26,294 nt of DNA from an uncultured Clostridia bacterium (GTDB lineage Bacteria; Bacillota; Clostridia; Christensenellales; UBA1242), in assembly GCA_947623795.1 (NCBI GenBank), contig CANQHS010000006.1, forward strand, positions 1 through 26,294. The letters run 5' to 3'. Below, one piece after another: positions 1 through 6,716 of this stretch; the first letter of the stretch is position 1; each line of letters starts with the position of its first letter. Made by a program: the position numbers and the translations under genes. The notes below the pieces were generated by a model. It had not been told where the DNA came from. It searched no databases and saw only the letters and a program-made list of their open reading frames with translations.

Positions 1-53
1 GCATCTTTATGTTTTTAACCCCTCTAACAAACAAAAAATAAAAGGAGAAAATT

Positions 54-242
54 ATGCCAAAAATGAAAACAAGAAAAGCCGTTGCAAAGCGTTTTAGTGA
101 AACCGGAACAGGCAGAATTAAAATGATGCACGACGGAAAAGGTCATATCTTGACCAAAAAATCTCGCAAGAGAAAAAGAAGACTAAGAACAACAGGTTAT
201 GTATCCAAACAGTTCGAAAAGAACTATAAGGATATGATGTAG
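54..242 (+). CDS. rpmI: 50S ribosomal protein L35
   Basis: A 62-residue, very basic protein that is recognisable as bacterial L35 over its whole length (start [14 protein letters not shown], then a central run of Lys and Arg, [11 protein letters not shown]). L35 is a small component of the large ribosomal subunit. An AGGAG ribosome-binding site lies 7 bases before the ATG. The next gene, rplT, follows after 10 bases, the usual rpmI-rplT pair. In most bacteria infC lies just upstream. The first 53 bases here are too short to show whether they hold the end of infC. Confidence 0.97.
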   Translation: MPKMKTRKAVAKRFSETGTGRIKMMHDGKGHILTKKSRKRKRRLRTTGYVSKQFEKNYKDMM

Positions 243-252
243 GAGGCGGAAA

Positions 253-603
253 ATGAGAATTAAACGTGGAGTTAATGCAGTAAAAAAACGCCGTGCCATC
301 TTGAAAGAGGCAAAAGGCTATAGAGGCGCAAAATCTAAGCTATATCGCGTTGCCCGCGAAGCGGTTATGAAGTCTGGCCAATACGCATATGTTGGCAGAA
401 AACTAAAAAAACGTGACATGCGTTCACTATGGATAACCCGTATCAACGCAGCTTGCCGCGAAAATGGAATTTCATATAGCGTTTTTGTTAACGGCCTTAA
501 AAAAGCAAATGTAAATTTAAATAGAAAGGTGCTTGCAGACCTTGCGGTAACCGACAAAGCAGCATTTGCAAAACTAGTTGAACAAGCAAAATCAGCAAAA
601 TAA
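253..603 (+). CDS. rplT: 50S ribosomal protein L20
   Basis: A 116-residue basic protein matching L20 in full (start [14 protein letters not shown]; internal SRVxR-like stretch [17 protein letters not shown]; conserved [14 protein letters not shown] near residues 56-70). L20 binds 23S rRNA early in large-subunit assembly and in many bacteria represses its own operon. A strong AGGAGG at 241-246 is placed just behind the rpmI stop, so the two genes are translated from one message. A terminator follows directly. Nothing is odd in the length or start. Confidence 0.97.
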   Translation: MRIKRGVNAVKKRRAILKEAKGYRGAKSKLYRVAREAVMKSGQYAYVGRKLKKRDMRSLWITRINAACRENGISYSVFVNGLKKANVNLNRKVLADLAVTDKAAFAKLVEQAKSAK

Positions 604-628
604 ACTCTCAATCGAGAGTTTTTTTATT
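602..628 (+). terminator. Rho-independent terminator after rplT
   Basis: An 8-bp stem AAACTCTC/GAGAGTTT (602-609 and 614-621) with a 4-base loop is followed by a T-rich run. It overlaps the rplT stop codon and separates the ribosomal-protein operon from the metal-resistance operon. Confidence 0.85.
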
Positions 629-657
629 TTAAAAATTAAAAATTTTTTTAAAAACAG

Positions 658-687
658 TTGACAGTTGAACATATAATCAACTATAAT
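658..687 (+). promoter_or_regulatory. Sigma-A type promoter of the cadC-cadA operon
   Basis: TTGACA at 658-663 and TATAAT at 682-687 are both perfect consensus hexamers with an 18-base spacer. The start codon at 722 lies 34 bases past the -10 box, leaving room for a normal leader and ribosome-binding site. The spacer and the initiation region carry palindromes, described separately, that would place a bound repressor over the promoter. Confidence 0.85.
663..682. promoter_or_regulatory. Operator-like palindrome 1 (promoter spacer)
   Basis: AGTTGA and TCAACT are perfect inverted arms separated by 8 bases. The site fills the -35/-10 spacer of the cadC promoter. Its TGAAC(N)5ATCA core resembles one copy of the ArsR/SmtB-type operator seen complete at 692-707. 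Confidence 0.5.
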
Positions 688-691
688 ATGG

Positions 692-707
692 TTGAACAAA
701 TATTCAA
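692..707. promoter_or_regulatory. ArsR/SmtB-type operator (TTGAA-N6-TTCAA)
   Basis: TTGAACAAATATTCAA is an inverted repeat of TTGAA around a 6-base centre. It closely resembles the TGAA-N6-TTCA operators known for the CzrA/SmtB/CadC repressor family. It lies just downstream of the -10 box, where a bound repressor would block transcription start or escape. That CadC binds here is inferred from this position and from the adjacent gene. Confidence 0.7.
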
Positions 708-721
708 TTGTTGGAGGATGT

Positions 722-1096
722 ATGACAAAGTGTAGGTGTTCAATGTGTGATTGCAACACGATTCATGATGAAAATGTTGCGGTTGCGAAAGAGCAGATGC
801 TTGATGATGATATATTGATAGATATTGCGGATTTTTATAAGGCTTTGGCGGATAGTACGCGCATTAAAATAATAAATGCGTTGGATCAAAGCGACTTGTG
901 CGTTTGTGACATTTCCTCGCTATTAAACATGACAAAGAGTGCGGTTTCTCATCAATTGCAAAATTTAAAAGAGATGCATTTAATAAAGGGTCGCCGTCAA
1001 GGCAAGGAAATTATTTATTCGCTTGCGGATGAGCATGTTAGGCAAGTTTTTGAGATTAGTTTTAAGCATGTTATGGAGAAGAGAGATGAAAATTAA
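722..1096 (+). CDS. cadC: ArsR/SmtB-family metal-sensing repressor, CadC type
   Basis: A 124-residue winged-helix repressor that is expected to release DNA when it binds Cd, Pb or Zn. The metal box DLCVCD gives Cys60 and Cys62, and the N-terminus is cysteine-rich (Cys4, 6, 9 and 11), together matching the CadC-type alpha-3N thiolate site. A second site of the alpha-5 type is also visible (Asp103, His105, His116, Glu119), with the same spacing as in staphylococcal CadC. The recognition helix is around residues 70-82 (MTKSAVSHQLQNL). I chose the ATG at 722 because GGAGG at 713-717 is correctly spaced for it. A TTG at 692 would put that site inside the gene. The gene overlaps the ATPase gene by 11 bases. 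Confidence 0.9.
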   Translation: MTKCRCSMCDCNTIHDENVAVAKEQMLDDDILIDIADFYKALADSTRIKIINALDQSDLCVCDISSLLNMTKSAVSHQLQNLKEMHLIKGRRQGKEIIYSLADEHVRQVFEISFKHVMEKRDEN

Positions 1097-3119
1097 GGTT
1101 AAATTGACGGGATTAGATTGTCCAAATTGTGCAAGGAATTTGCAAACTGAGATAAACAAAATTGATGGTGTAAAAAATGCGCAAATTGAATTTGTCAAAA
1201 ATAGTTTGACATTTGAAAGTGAAACGCCCGAAGTGTCTCTCCAAAAAATCATAGATTTAACAAAAAAATTAGAGCCACAAGCCAAAATTTCATATAAGGA
1301 GAACAAAACGAACAAGAATTTTGTTATCGATTTAGTTTTTCTTTTGCTTGGCATTGGGATTGGTGTTTTCATTTTCTTTTGCCCGCTAAATAAAGGGATT
1401 TATTGGACATTATATGTAATTTCCGCCTTGCTTTTAGGCTATAAGACATATATCAAGGCAATTTGCTTGCTATTTAAAGGCATTGTTAATGAAAATCTGT
1501 TAATAACAATCTCAGTTATTGGTGCGTCAATAATAAGCGAGCATATGGAAGGACTTATGGTCATCGCGCTTTATTCGATAGGCAAGATATTTGAAAATTT
1601 GGCAGTTAGCAAGAGCCGAAAGAGCATTGAAAAACTTGCACGTATGCAGCCTGAATATGCCAATTTGCTTACAAAGAAGGGTGAGACAAAGGTTGACCCA
1701 CAAAGCGTTGCTGTGGGCAGCACAATTCTAGTTCATGCGGGAGAAAAAGTTCCAATAGACGGGACTATCATTAGCGGGAGTTCGCTTGTCGACAATCAAA
1801 GTTTAACGGGGGAAAGCGTTCCGATCTCAAAAATGAGTGGGGAAGAGATTTTGTCTGGCGGCATAGTTTTGGACGGCACATTAAAAATCAAAACAACTGC
1901 GGACTATAAAAATAGCGCCATAAGCAAAATTATGGACCTCGTTGAAAACGCATCCGAACACAAATCTAAAACTGAAACATTTATTTCAAAAATAACTCGT
2001 TGGTACACACTAGGTGTGGTTGTGCTTGCCGTCTTGGTATGGGGCATCGTTTGGGCGGTGTCGCACAATCTTGAAACCGCGTTTTATAGAGGGCTAATTT
2101 TCCTTGTTGTTTCTTGCCCGTGCGCGTTTGCGATAAGTGTTCCGCTTTCATATTTTTCTGGGCTTGGCAACGCGAGCAAAAATGGGATTTTGATAAAAGG
2201 CTCGAACTATCTTGACGCTTGCTCGAACTTAAAAATCGTGGCGTTTGATAAAACGGGAACAATAACAACTGGCAAATTTGAAATTTCAAAGATAAACGCA
2301 ACAAAAGGCTACTCGAAATCAGACATTTTATACTTCGCCGCCTTGGGCGAGCAAAATTCACTGCATCCGCTTGCGAAAGCAATAAATGAAAACAACAAGA
2401 GAAAACTTGTTGAAGTCTCAAATGTGCGTGAAATCGCGGGCAAAGGCGTGGAATATCGCTTGGCCGGCGACAAATATTTTGTTGGCAGAAAAAATAAAAC
2501 CATGAAAGCCACAGTTGTTGAAGCTTATAAAAATGATACATTCATAGGCTCGATCGAACTCAATGATAGCATTAAGCCAACATCAATTTTGGCTTGTAAT
2601 GAGTTAAAATCGCTTGGGGTAAACTGTGTGCTGTTGTCAGGTGATAATAGCGAAACTGCCAACGCGGTTGCAAGCAAAGTGAATATAAGCGAAGTGCATT
2701 CAAATTTGCTTCCAAATGAAAAGTTCGATTTGCTGCAAAATTATAAAAACAAAAAAGGAAAGGTTGGCTATGTTGGCGATGGCATTAACGACGCGCCAAC
2801 CCTTGCTGTTTCCGATGTCGGCTTTTCTATGGGTATAAACGGTGCGCCTGCAAGCATAGAAGCAAGCGATGTTGTCATTGTGGACGATAATTTGCAAAAA
2901 ATCCCGACCGCAATAAAAATTTCGCGTTTCACACGAAAAATTGTTTGGGAAAATATCATTTTGTCTGCGCTGATAAAAATTGTCTTTTTAACTTTAGGCG
3001 CGTGTGGTGTAACAGGCATGCTTGCAGCTGTGTTCGCGGATGTGGGCGTGACTTTGCTCGCGATTCTAAATAGCTTAAGAGCGCTATATTATAGACCTAA
3101 TAATAAAAAAATGCCGTAG
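1086..3119 (+). CDS. cadA: P1B-type heavy-metal efflux ATPase (Cd/Zn/Pb)
   Basis: A 677-residue membrane ATPase that exports divalent soft metals using ATP. Visible parts in order: an N-terminal heavy-metal-associated domain with GLDCPNC (Cys12, Cys15); the actuator TGES at 241-244; the transport-site CPC at 344-346; the phosphorylated Asp388 in DKTGT; the SLHP nucleotide-domain motif; GDGINDAP; and a last membrane helix containing DVGVTLLAILNSLRAL, whose Asp and Lys/Arg pattern fits the Zn/Cd/Pb (P1B-2) class rather than the copper class. The ATG at 1086 lies inside the end of cadC and is preceded by GGAGAAGAGAG, so the pump is translationally coupled to its regulator. Confidence 0.93.
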   Translation: MKIKVKLTGLDCPNCARNLQTEINKIDGVKNAQIEFVKNSLTFESETPEVSLQKIIDLTKKLEPQAKISYKENKTNKNFVIDLVFLLLGIGIGVFIFFCPLNKGIYWTLYVISALLLGYKTYIKAICLLFKGIVNENLLITISVIGASIISEHMEGLMVIALYSIGKIFENLAVSKSRKSIEKLARMQPEYANLLTKKGETKVDPQSVAVGSTILVHAGEKVPIDGTIISGSSLVDNQSLTGESVPISKMSGEEILSGGIVLDGTLKIKTTADYKNSAISKIMDLVENASEHKSKTETFISKITRWYTLGVVVLAVLVWGIVWAVSHNLETAFYRGLIFLVVSCPCAFAISVPLSYFSGLGNASKNGILIKGSNYLDACSNLKIVAFDKTGTITTGKFEISKINATKGYSKSDILYFAALGEQNSLHPLAKAINENNKRKLVEVSNVREIAGKGVEYRLAGDKYFVGRKNKTMKATVVEAYKNDTFIGSIELNDSIKPTSILACNELKSLGVNCVLLSGDNSETANAVASKVNISEVHSNLLPNEKFDLLQNYKNKKGKVGYVGDGINDAPTLAVSDVGFSMGINGAPASIEASDVVIVDDNLQKIPTAIKISRFTRKIVWENIILSALIKIVFLTLGACGVTGMLAAVFADVGVTLLAILNSLRALYYRPNNKKMP

Positions 3120-3132
3120 TGGGCATTTTTTA
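3105..3132. terminator. Bidirectional terminator between cadA and the minus-strand gene
   Basis: AAAAATGCC (3107-3115) pairs with GGCATTTTT (3122-3130) around a 6-base loop that holds the cadA stop codon. Runs of T on the 3' side of both strands mean it can end cadA on the plus strand and the convergent small gene on the minus strand. Confidence 0.8.
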
Positions 3133-3453
3133 AAGGTTATCTAGTATTTCATCGAGCCTTTTAGATCTGAGTGTTTCAAGGACATTGATAATGTATCTTA
3201 TAATTTTTATCTTTTTTGTGCTGTGATTTACTATGCAATAAGACAATCCTGCGTCAAGATAGTGGTCGGAAATTCGAAGGATTTTACGCTTTTTTTTATT
3301 GTATATTTCAATGTAGATGCTGTCGCTAGCCTCACTTTTCCTAACAACAAATTGAAATTCTGGATAGTTTGGAACAATAAAAGTTTCAAGAAGCTTAATA
3401 GTTTCATCCACATTCAAATGATATTTTCCTTTTACTTCAATCTTTGTTTTCAT
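3130..3453 (-). CDS. Small hypothetical protein, leaderless orphan
   Basis: A 107-residue protein with mixed charged and hydrophobic residues and no signal peptide or membrane helix. It looks like a soluble alpha/beta fold: predicted strands around residues 33-50 (FQFVVRKSEASDSIYIEIY), then RISDHYLDAG. I do not recognise the family. Support for a real gene: an uninterrupted frame with protein-like composition, a shared terminator at its end, and a promoter with a perfect TTGACA-N17-TAATAT only 8 bases before the ATG. There is no Shine-Dalgarno sequence, in keeping with an mRNA that starts almost at the ATG. It is the only complete minus-strand gene in the window and may be an accessory insertion. 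Confidence 0.6.
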   Translation of the reverse strand: MKTKIEVKGKYHLNVDETIKLLETFIVPNYPEFQFVVRKSEASDSIYIEIYNKKKRKILRISDHYLDAGLSYCIVNHSTKKIKIIRYIINVLETLRSKRLDEILDNL

Positions 3454-3461
3454 TTGTGTTT

Positions 3462-3490
3462 ATATTAATGCTGAATCTTCAATTTGTCAA
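3462..3490 (-). promoter_or_regulatory. Promoter of the minus-strand orphan, near-leaderless
   Basis: Read on the minus strand, TTGACA (3485-3490) and TAATAT (3462-3467) are separated by 17 bases. Only 8 bases lie between the -10 box and the ATG (3451-3453), so transcription should begin one or two bases before, or at, the start codon. Confidence 0.65.
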
Positions 3491-3501
3491 TAGAAAACTG
3501 G

Positions 3502-3538
3502 AAATTTGTCGAACAAATTTTTGACCATTTCTGTCAAA
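3502..3538. repeat. Paired palindromes in the divergent promoter region
   Basis: AAATTTGTCGAACAAATTT (3502-3520) is an inverted repeat with perfect 8-bp arms and a 3-base centre. It is followed by TTTGAC (3520-3525) and GTCAAA (3533-3538), another inverted pair. Both lie between the two outward-facing promoters, where a regulator could act on either gene. No regulator is identified. Confidence 0.5.
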
Positions 3539-3544
3539 TTTTTT

Positions 3545-3573
3545 TTGACTATTATGTTCGAATTTTATATAAT
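3545..3573 (+). promoter_or_regulatory. Promoter of the trmH-yebC-ruvCAB-queA operon, leaderless
   Basis: TTGACT at 3545-3550 and TATAAT at 3568-3573 have a 17-base spacer. Exactly 6 bases separate the -10 box from the ATG at 3580, which puts the expected transcription start on the A of the start codon. No Shine-Dalgarno sequence is present. Confidence 0.75.
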
Positions 3574-3579
3574 ATTTTC

Positions 3580-4305
3580 ATGGAATTAACTAAACAACAA
3601 ATAAAAGAGCTGAAAGATAAAAAATATAGAAAACTTAATAAATTGTTTTTTGTTGAGGGGGAAAAGTTTTGTGCTGACCTTTTAAGGCAAAATGTGGAAA
3701 TTTTATACACAATCACATCGGACAAAACTTTAATGGGATTCCCCAATATCGTGTTTGTGAGTGAGCAAACTCTTTCCAGCCTCGCCACAACGGTTACAAA
3801 TCAAAATATTTTGTGCGTTTGCAAAATTAAAGATGTTGAAATCTCGTCGATTGGGGATAGCCTAATATTGGATACAGTGCAGGACCCTGGCAATGTGGGA
3901 ACGCTCATCCGTTCCGCGCTTGCATTTAATTTTAAAGACATATATTTGATTGACTGTGCGGACGCGTATAGCGAAAAGGTGATTCGCTCATCTGCGGGGA
4001 CGGTGCTTAACGCACGAGTGCATATTGTGGATTTTAAAGAATTTGCTTCGAACTTAGACAAAATAGCAAAAAATTTCTATGTTGCAGACATGTTTGGCTC
4101 ATCTTTAAGCCAAATTCGTTTGCCAAAAAACAAAATTGCTGTTATAATAGGAAATGAAGGCAATGGGGTTAGCGATAGATTTTTATCCCTTGCCAAAAAT
4201 AGAATATCTATCCCTATGTTTAATGGGGTTGAAAGCCTTAATGCAGGCGTGGCGGGTAGTATTATTATGCAAAGAATAAGTGAGGTAAGAAATGTCAGGT
4301 CATAG
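3580..4305 (+). CDS. TrmH/SpoU-family RNA 2'-O-methyltransferase
   Basis: A 241-residue knotted (SPOUT) methyltransferase expected to place a 2'-O-methyl group on rRNA or tRNA using S-adenosylmethionine. The N-terminal part (residues 1-85) looks like the L30e-type substrate-binding domain (FFVEGEKFCADLL). The catalytic part has all three SpoU motifs: LDTVQDPGNVGTLIRSALAF, AVIIGNEGNGVS and SLNAGVAGSIIM. The exact RNA target cannot be told. I chose the ATG at 3580 rather than earlier in-frame codons because it lies at the predicted transcription start and because FVEGEK begins at the usual distance from it. It heads a seven-gene operon and overlaps yebC by 14 bases. Confidence 0.88.
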   Translation: MELTKQQIKELKDKKYRKLNKLFFVEGEKFCADLLRQNVEILYTITSDKTLMGFPNIVFVSEQTLSSLATTVTNQNILCVCKIKDVEISSIGDSLILDTVQDPGNVGTLIRSALAFNFKDIYLIDCADAYSEKVIRSSAGTVLNARVHIVDFKEFASNLDKIAKNFYVADMFGSSLSQIRLPKNKIAVIIGNEGNGVSDRFLSLAKNRISIPMFNGVESLNAGVAGSIIMQRISEVRNVRS

Positions 4306-5029
4306 TAAATGGAACAATATTAAAGGAAGAAAGGAAAAAAGCGACGCAGAGCGCAGCAAAATTTTCACCAAAGTAGGTCGAGAGATTATGGTGGCGGTTA
4401 AGGAAGGCGGAGCAAATGTTGATGCCAACAGCAAGCTCAAAATGGCAATCGCAAAAGCCCGTCAATATAATATGCCAAACGACCGCATCAACAGCATCAT
4501 AAAAAAGAACAGCGAAGTTGATAGTTCGTCTTTTATCGAGCAAACATACGAGGGTTATGGAGTTGGCGGAGTTGCTGTGGTTGTTAAGTGCTATACGGAC
4601 AACAAAAATCGCACTAGCAGCGATATAAGATACGCTTTTGATAAATTTGGCGGAAGTCTTGGCTCAAGCGGCTGCGTTTCATATATGTTTGACAACAAGG
4701 GCGAAGTTGTGGTTGAAAAAAACGAAAAATTCAATTCGGATTCCGCGATGGAACTTGCAATCAATATGAACGCACTTGATTGTGAGGACGATGAAGTTTT
4801 CACAGTCTACACCGAGCCAAACGCAACAGCAGTAAACGACCTTGTTTCTGCTTTTGAAAATGCGGGCTACACAATCCTTTCGTCCGGTGTGGAAATGATT
4901 CCGCAAAATTATGTGAAATTAACCGAATCTCAACACGAAACTTTTAACAAGATGTTAGACAAACTCAACGAAAGCGATGATGTAATCGACGTGATACACA
5001 ATTTAGAGGAAGACGATGCAAACGAATAG
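4292..5029 (+). CDS. yebC: YebC/TACO1-family translation factor or DNA-binding regulator
   Basis: A 245-residue protein of normal family length, with the signature start MSGHSKWNNIKGRKEKSDAE and the conserved YEGYGVGGVAVVV near residues 87-99. Family members have been described as transcriptional regulators and, more recently, as factors that help ribosomes through difficult stretches such as proline runs. Which applies here cannot be read from the sequence. A GAGG-type ribosome-binding site lies inside the upstream gene. The position beside ruvC is conserved in many bacteria. The reading frame runs 14 bases into the next coding region, giving translational coupling. Confidence 0.93.
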   Translation: MSGHSKWNNIKGRKEKSDAERSKIFTKVGREIMVAVKEGGANVDANSKLKMAIAKARQYNMPNDRINSIIKKNSEVDSSSFIEQTYEGYGVGGVAVVVKCYTDNKNRTSSDIRYAFDKFGGSLGSSGCVSYMFDNKGEVVVEKNEKFNSDSAMELAINMNALDCEDDEVFTVYTEPNATAVNDLVSAFENAGYTILSSGVEMIPQNYVKLTESQHETFNKMLDKLNESDDVIDVIHNLEEDDANE

Positions 5030-5606
5030 GCAACAAGAAATCTTAAAAGAATTGAACAACAACAGAAGCAAACTTTCTGCGTTGTTTTCTTTATATAACA
5101 ATTCGCTTATTGTTGCCGAAGCCACTCGCACGGATTTGATGAACTATTTTGAACAACTTTTGGATTATAGGAACGATTTGACCACAATAACCAACACAAT
5201 TTCCACTTTCAAAAAGGCGGATAGGGAAACTGAATTTAACAAAATTCAACCAAAAATTAAAAAGATAGATAAGGATTTAAAGCAGATAAGTGAGGAATTT
5301 AAGGATGCCACAAATAAGTTTAAACTCGCATTACAAGACTGCGGCTCGCTTAAAACTGAATATAAGCACGAAGTTAGCGAACTTTGCAAGGAGTTTAAAA
5401 CCACTCTTAATGACGACACTCCAACCATAGTTTTAAAAGGCTATAAACAACAAGTTAAAATTATCCGTTCAATTTTGGATAGGATTGAACTTTTAATTAG
5501 CGATTATAATGTCAAGAAAAACAAAGTTGAGCAAGATAGCGAACGCTTCAATGCGCTATATGAAAGCGTAAATTCGCTTATAACAAGGTTGAAAACAACC
5601 GCTTAA
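5016..5606 (+). CDS. Coiled-coil protein of unknown function in the ruv operon
   Basis: A 196-residue acidic/basic helical protein with no membrane segment, signal peptide, cysteine motif or nucleotide-binding motif. Long stretches (about residues 45-130 and 140-190) have the Leu/Ile/Lys/Glu pattern of coiled coils. I do not recognise a family. The frame is certainly used: the ATG overlaps the yebC stop by 14 bases, AGAGGAAG sits correctly before it, and ruvC starts 10 bases after its stop. Its place between yebC and ruvC, which are often adjacent in other bacteria, suggests a lineage-specific addition that is co-expressed with junction-processing genes. Confidence 0.8.
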   Translation: MQTNRQQEILKELNNNRSKLSALFSLYNNSLIVAEATRTDLMNYFEQLLDYRNDLTTITNTISTFKKADRETEFNKIQPKIKKIDKDLKQISEEFKDATNKFKLALQDCGSLKTEYKHEVSELCKEFKTTLNDDTPTIVLKGYKQQVKIIRSILDRIELLISDYNVKKNKVEQDSERFNALYESVNSLITRLKTTA

Positions 5607-5615
5607 GGGGGCAAA

Positions 5616-6101
5616 ATGAAAGTTTTGGGCATCGACCCGGGCCTTAATATTATCGGCTATGGTATAGTTGAAACAAATGGCCTAAAAGTGATAGATTATG
5701 GCGTTATAACAACACCAAAAACTATGAATATAAGCACAAGGCTATACACTATTTATCAAGCAGCACTCGAACTTATGGAAACTTTCAAACCAGATGAAGT
5801 TGCCTTTGAAGAGTTGTTTTATAATACCAATATAACAACGGGCATTCCGGTTGCAGAGGCGCGTGGCGCACTAATAGTTGCGTGCAAGCAATATTTGAAC
5901 AAATTATATGAATACACACCTCTTCAAATCAAACAAGCCTTAACCGGCAACGGTAGAGCAGAAAAAAAACAAGTGCAATTCATGGTTAAAAACATTTTAG
6001 GCCTAAATTCAGTGCCAAAACCAGACGATGCGGCTGACGCACTTGCGGTTGCAATCTGCCATATTCAAACCAGCAGCGTCATGAGCGACAATAGTATGTA
6101 A
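5616..6101 (+). CDS. ruvC: Holliday-junction resolvase RuvC
   Basis: A 161-residue endonuclease that cuts four-way DNA junctions symmetrically during recombinational repair. The RNase-H-like fold and catalytic acids are visible: Asp7 in VLGIDPGLNIIGYG, Glu65 in AFEELF, and Asp138 and Asp141 in PDDAADALAVAICH. The length is normal for the family. An AAGGGGG ribosome-binding site precedes the ATG. It is followed by ruvA and ruvB, so the complete RuvABC machine is encoded in one operon. Confidence 0.96.
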   Translation: MKVLGIDPGLNIIGYGIVETNGLKVIDYGVITTPKTMNISTRLYTIYQAALELMETFKPDEVAFEELFYNTNITTGIPVAEARGALIVACKQYLNKLYEYTPLQIKQALTGNGRAEKKQVQFMVKNILGLNSVPKPDDAADALAVAICHIQTSSVMSDNSM

Positions 6102-6111
6102 AAGGACAATT

Positions 6112-6702
6112 ATGATAGGGTTCATTAAAGGTATTTTAAGAGATAAAGATATGGGCAACATCACCGTTGATGTGGGTGGTGTTGGCTTTTTAATTTCGGT
6201 CACCAACAGTTGCATGGCAAACCTTCCTAATGTGGACGAAGAAGTTAAAATTTACACATATATGCAAGTTAAGGAGGATGAAATCAGCCTTTTTGGCTTT
6301 GTTAGCCCAGAAGAAAAACGTTTCTTCATGCAACTTATTTCAGTTAGCGGAGTTGGCAGCAAAACAGCACTCCAAATTCTTTCCGCCGAACGCATGACAA
6401 CGCTAATTTCAAGCATAATCAATGAAGATTCTTCCGTTATTGCAAATTGTAAAGGCATAGGTAAAAAGACTGCGGAACGCATAATTGTTGAACTTAAAGA
6501 TAAAATTAAGCCGTTTGATTATATTTTGCCACAAGAAGCCACAGTTAATGTTAAAAATTCAAGCATTGACGATGCGGTTATCGTGCTAACCAGCCTTGGT
6601 GTCAATAAAAATGAAGCCTTGCGCTTGGCAAAAGAAGTTGCAGCCGAAAACGACACAGCCGAGCAAATTGTTGCCAAAGCCCTACACAATATGGGTAACT
6701 AA
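6112..6702 (+). CDS. ruvA: Holliday-junction branch-migration protein RuvA
   Basis: A 196-residue protein that forms the tetramer clamping a Holliday junction and recruiting RuvB rings. The N-terminal OB-fold begins MIGFIKGILRDKD. Two helix-hairpin-helix DNA-binding motifs are visible in the middle (SVSGVGSKTALQIL and NCKGIGKKTAERII). The short C-terminal domain that touches RuvB covers about residues 147-196 (SSIDDAVIVLTSLGVNKNEA). AAAGGA lies 7 bases before the ATG. Only 10 bases separate it from ruvC and 14 from ruvB. Confidence 0.96.
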   Translation: MIGFIKGILRDKDMGNITVDVGGVGFLISVTNSCMANLPNVDEEVKIYTYMQVKEDEISLFGFVSPEEKRFFMQLISVSGVGSKTALQILSAERMTTLISSIINEDSSVIANCKGIGKKTAERIIVELKDKIKPFDYILPQEATVNVKNSSIDDAVIVLTSLGVNKNEALRLAKEVAAENDTAEQIVAKALHNMGN

Positions 6703-6716
6703 TATAAAGGAACATT

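Noticed and set aside
1..53. The end of infC before rpmI
   Set aside because: Only 53 bases are available, and none of the frames gives a recognisable IF3 C-terminus, so it is not annotated.
692..721. TTG start at 692 extending CadC by ten residues
   Set aside because: The GGAGG ribosome-binding site and the operator palindrome would lie inside the gene. The ATG at 722 is correctly spaced behind GGAGG.
1023..1085. Upstream start for the metal ATPase at 1023
   Set aside because: The extra 21 residues are antiphase to the conserved cadC C-terminus and do not resemble an ATPase N-terminus. MKIKVKLTGLDCPNC at 1086 is the expected start.
1981..2541. A 186-residue open frame on the minus strand inside the ATPase gene
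   Set aside because: It is a shadow of the conserved plus-strand coding sequence, with Cys/Phe/Ser-rich composition unlike a protein and no promoter or binding site.
3510..3560. CGAAC and GTTCG near the ruv operon promoter as a LexA (SOS) box
   Set aside because: The two half-sites are about 41 bases apart instead of forming the compact CGAAC-N4-GTTCG palindrome.
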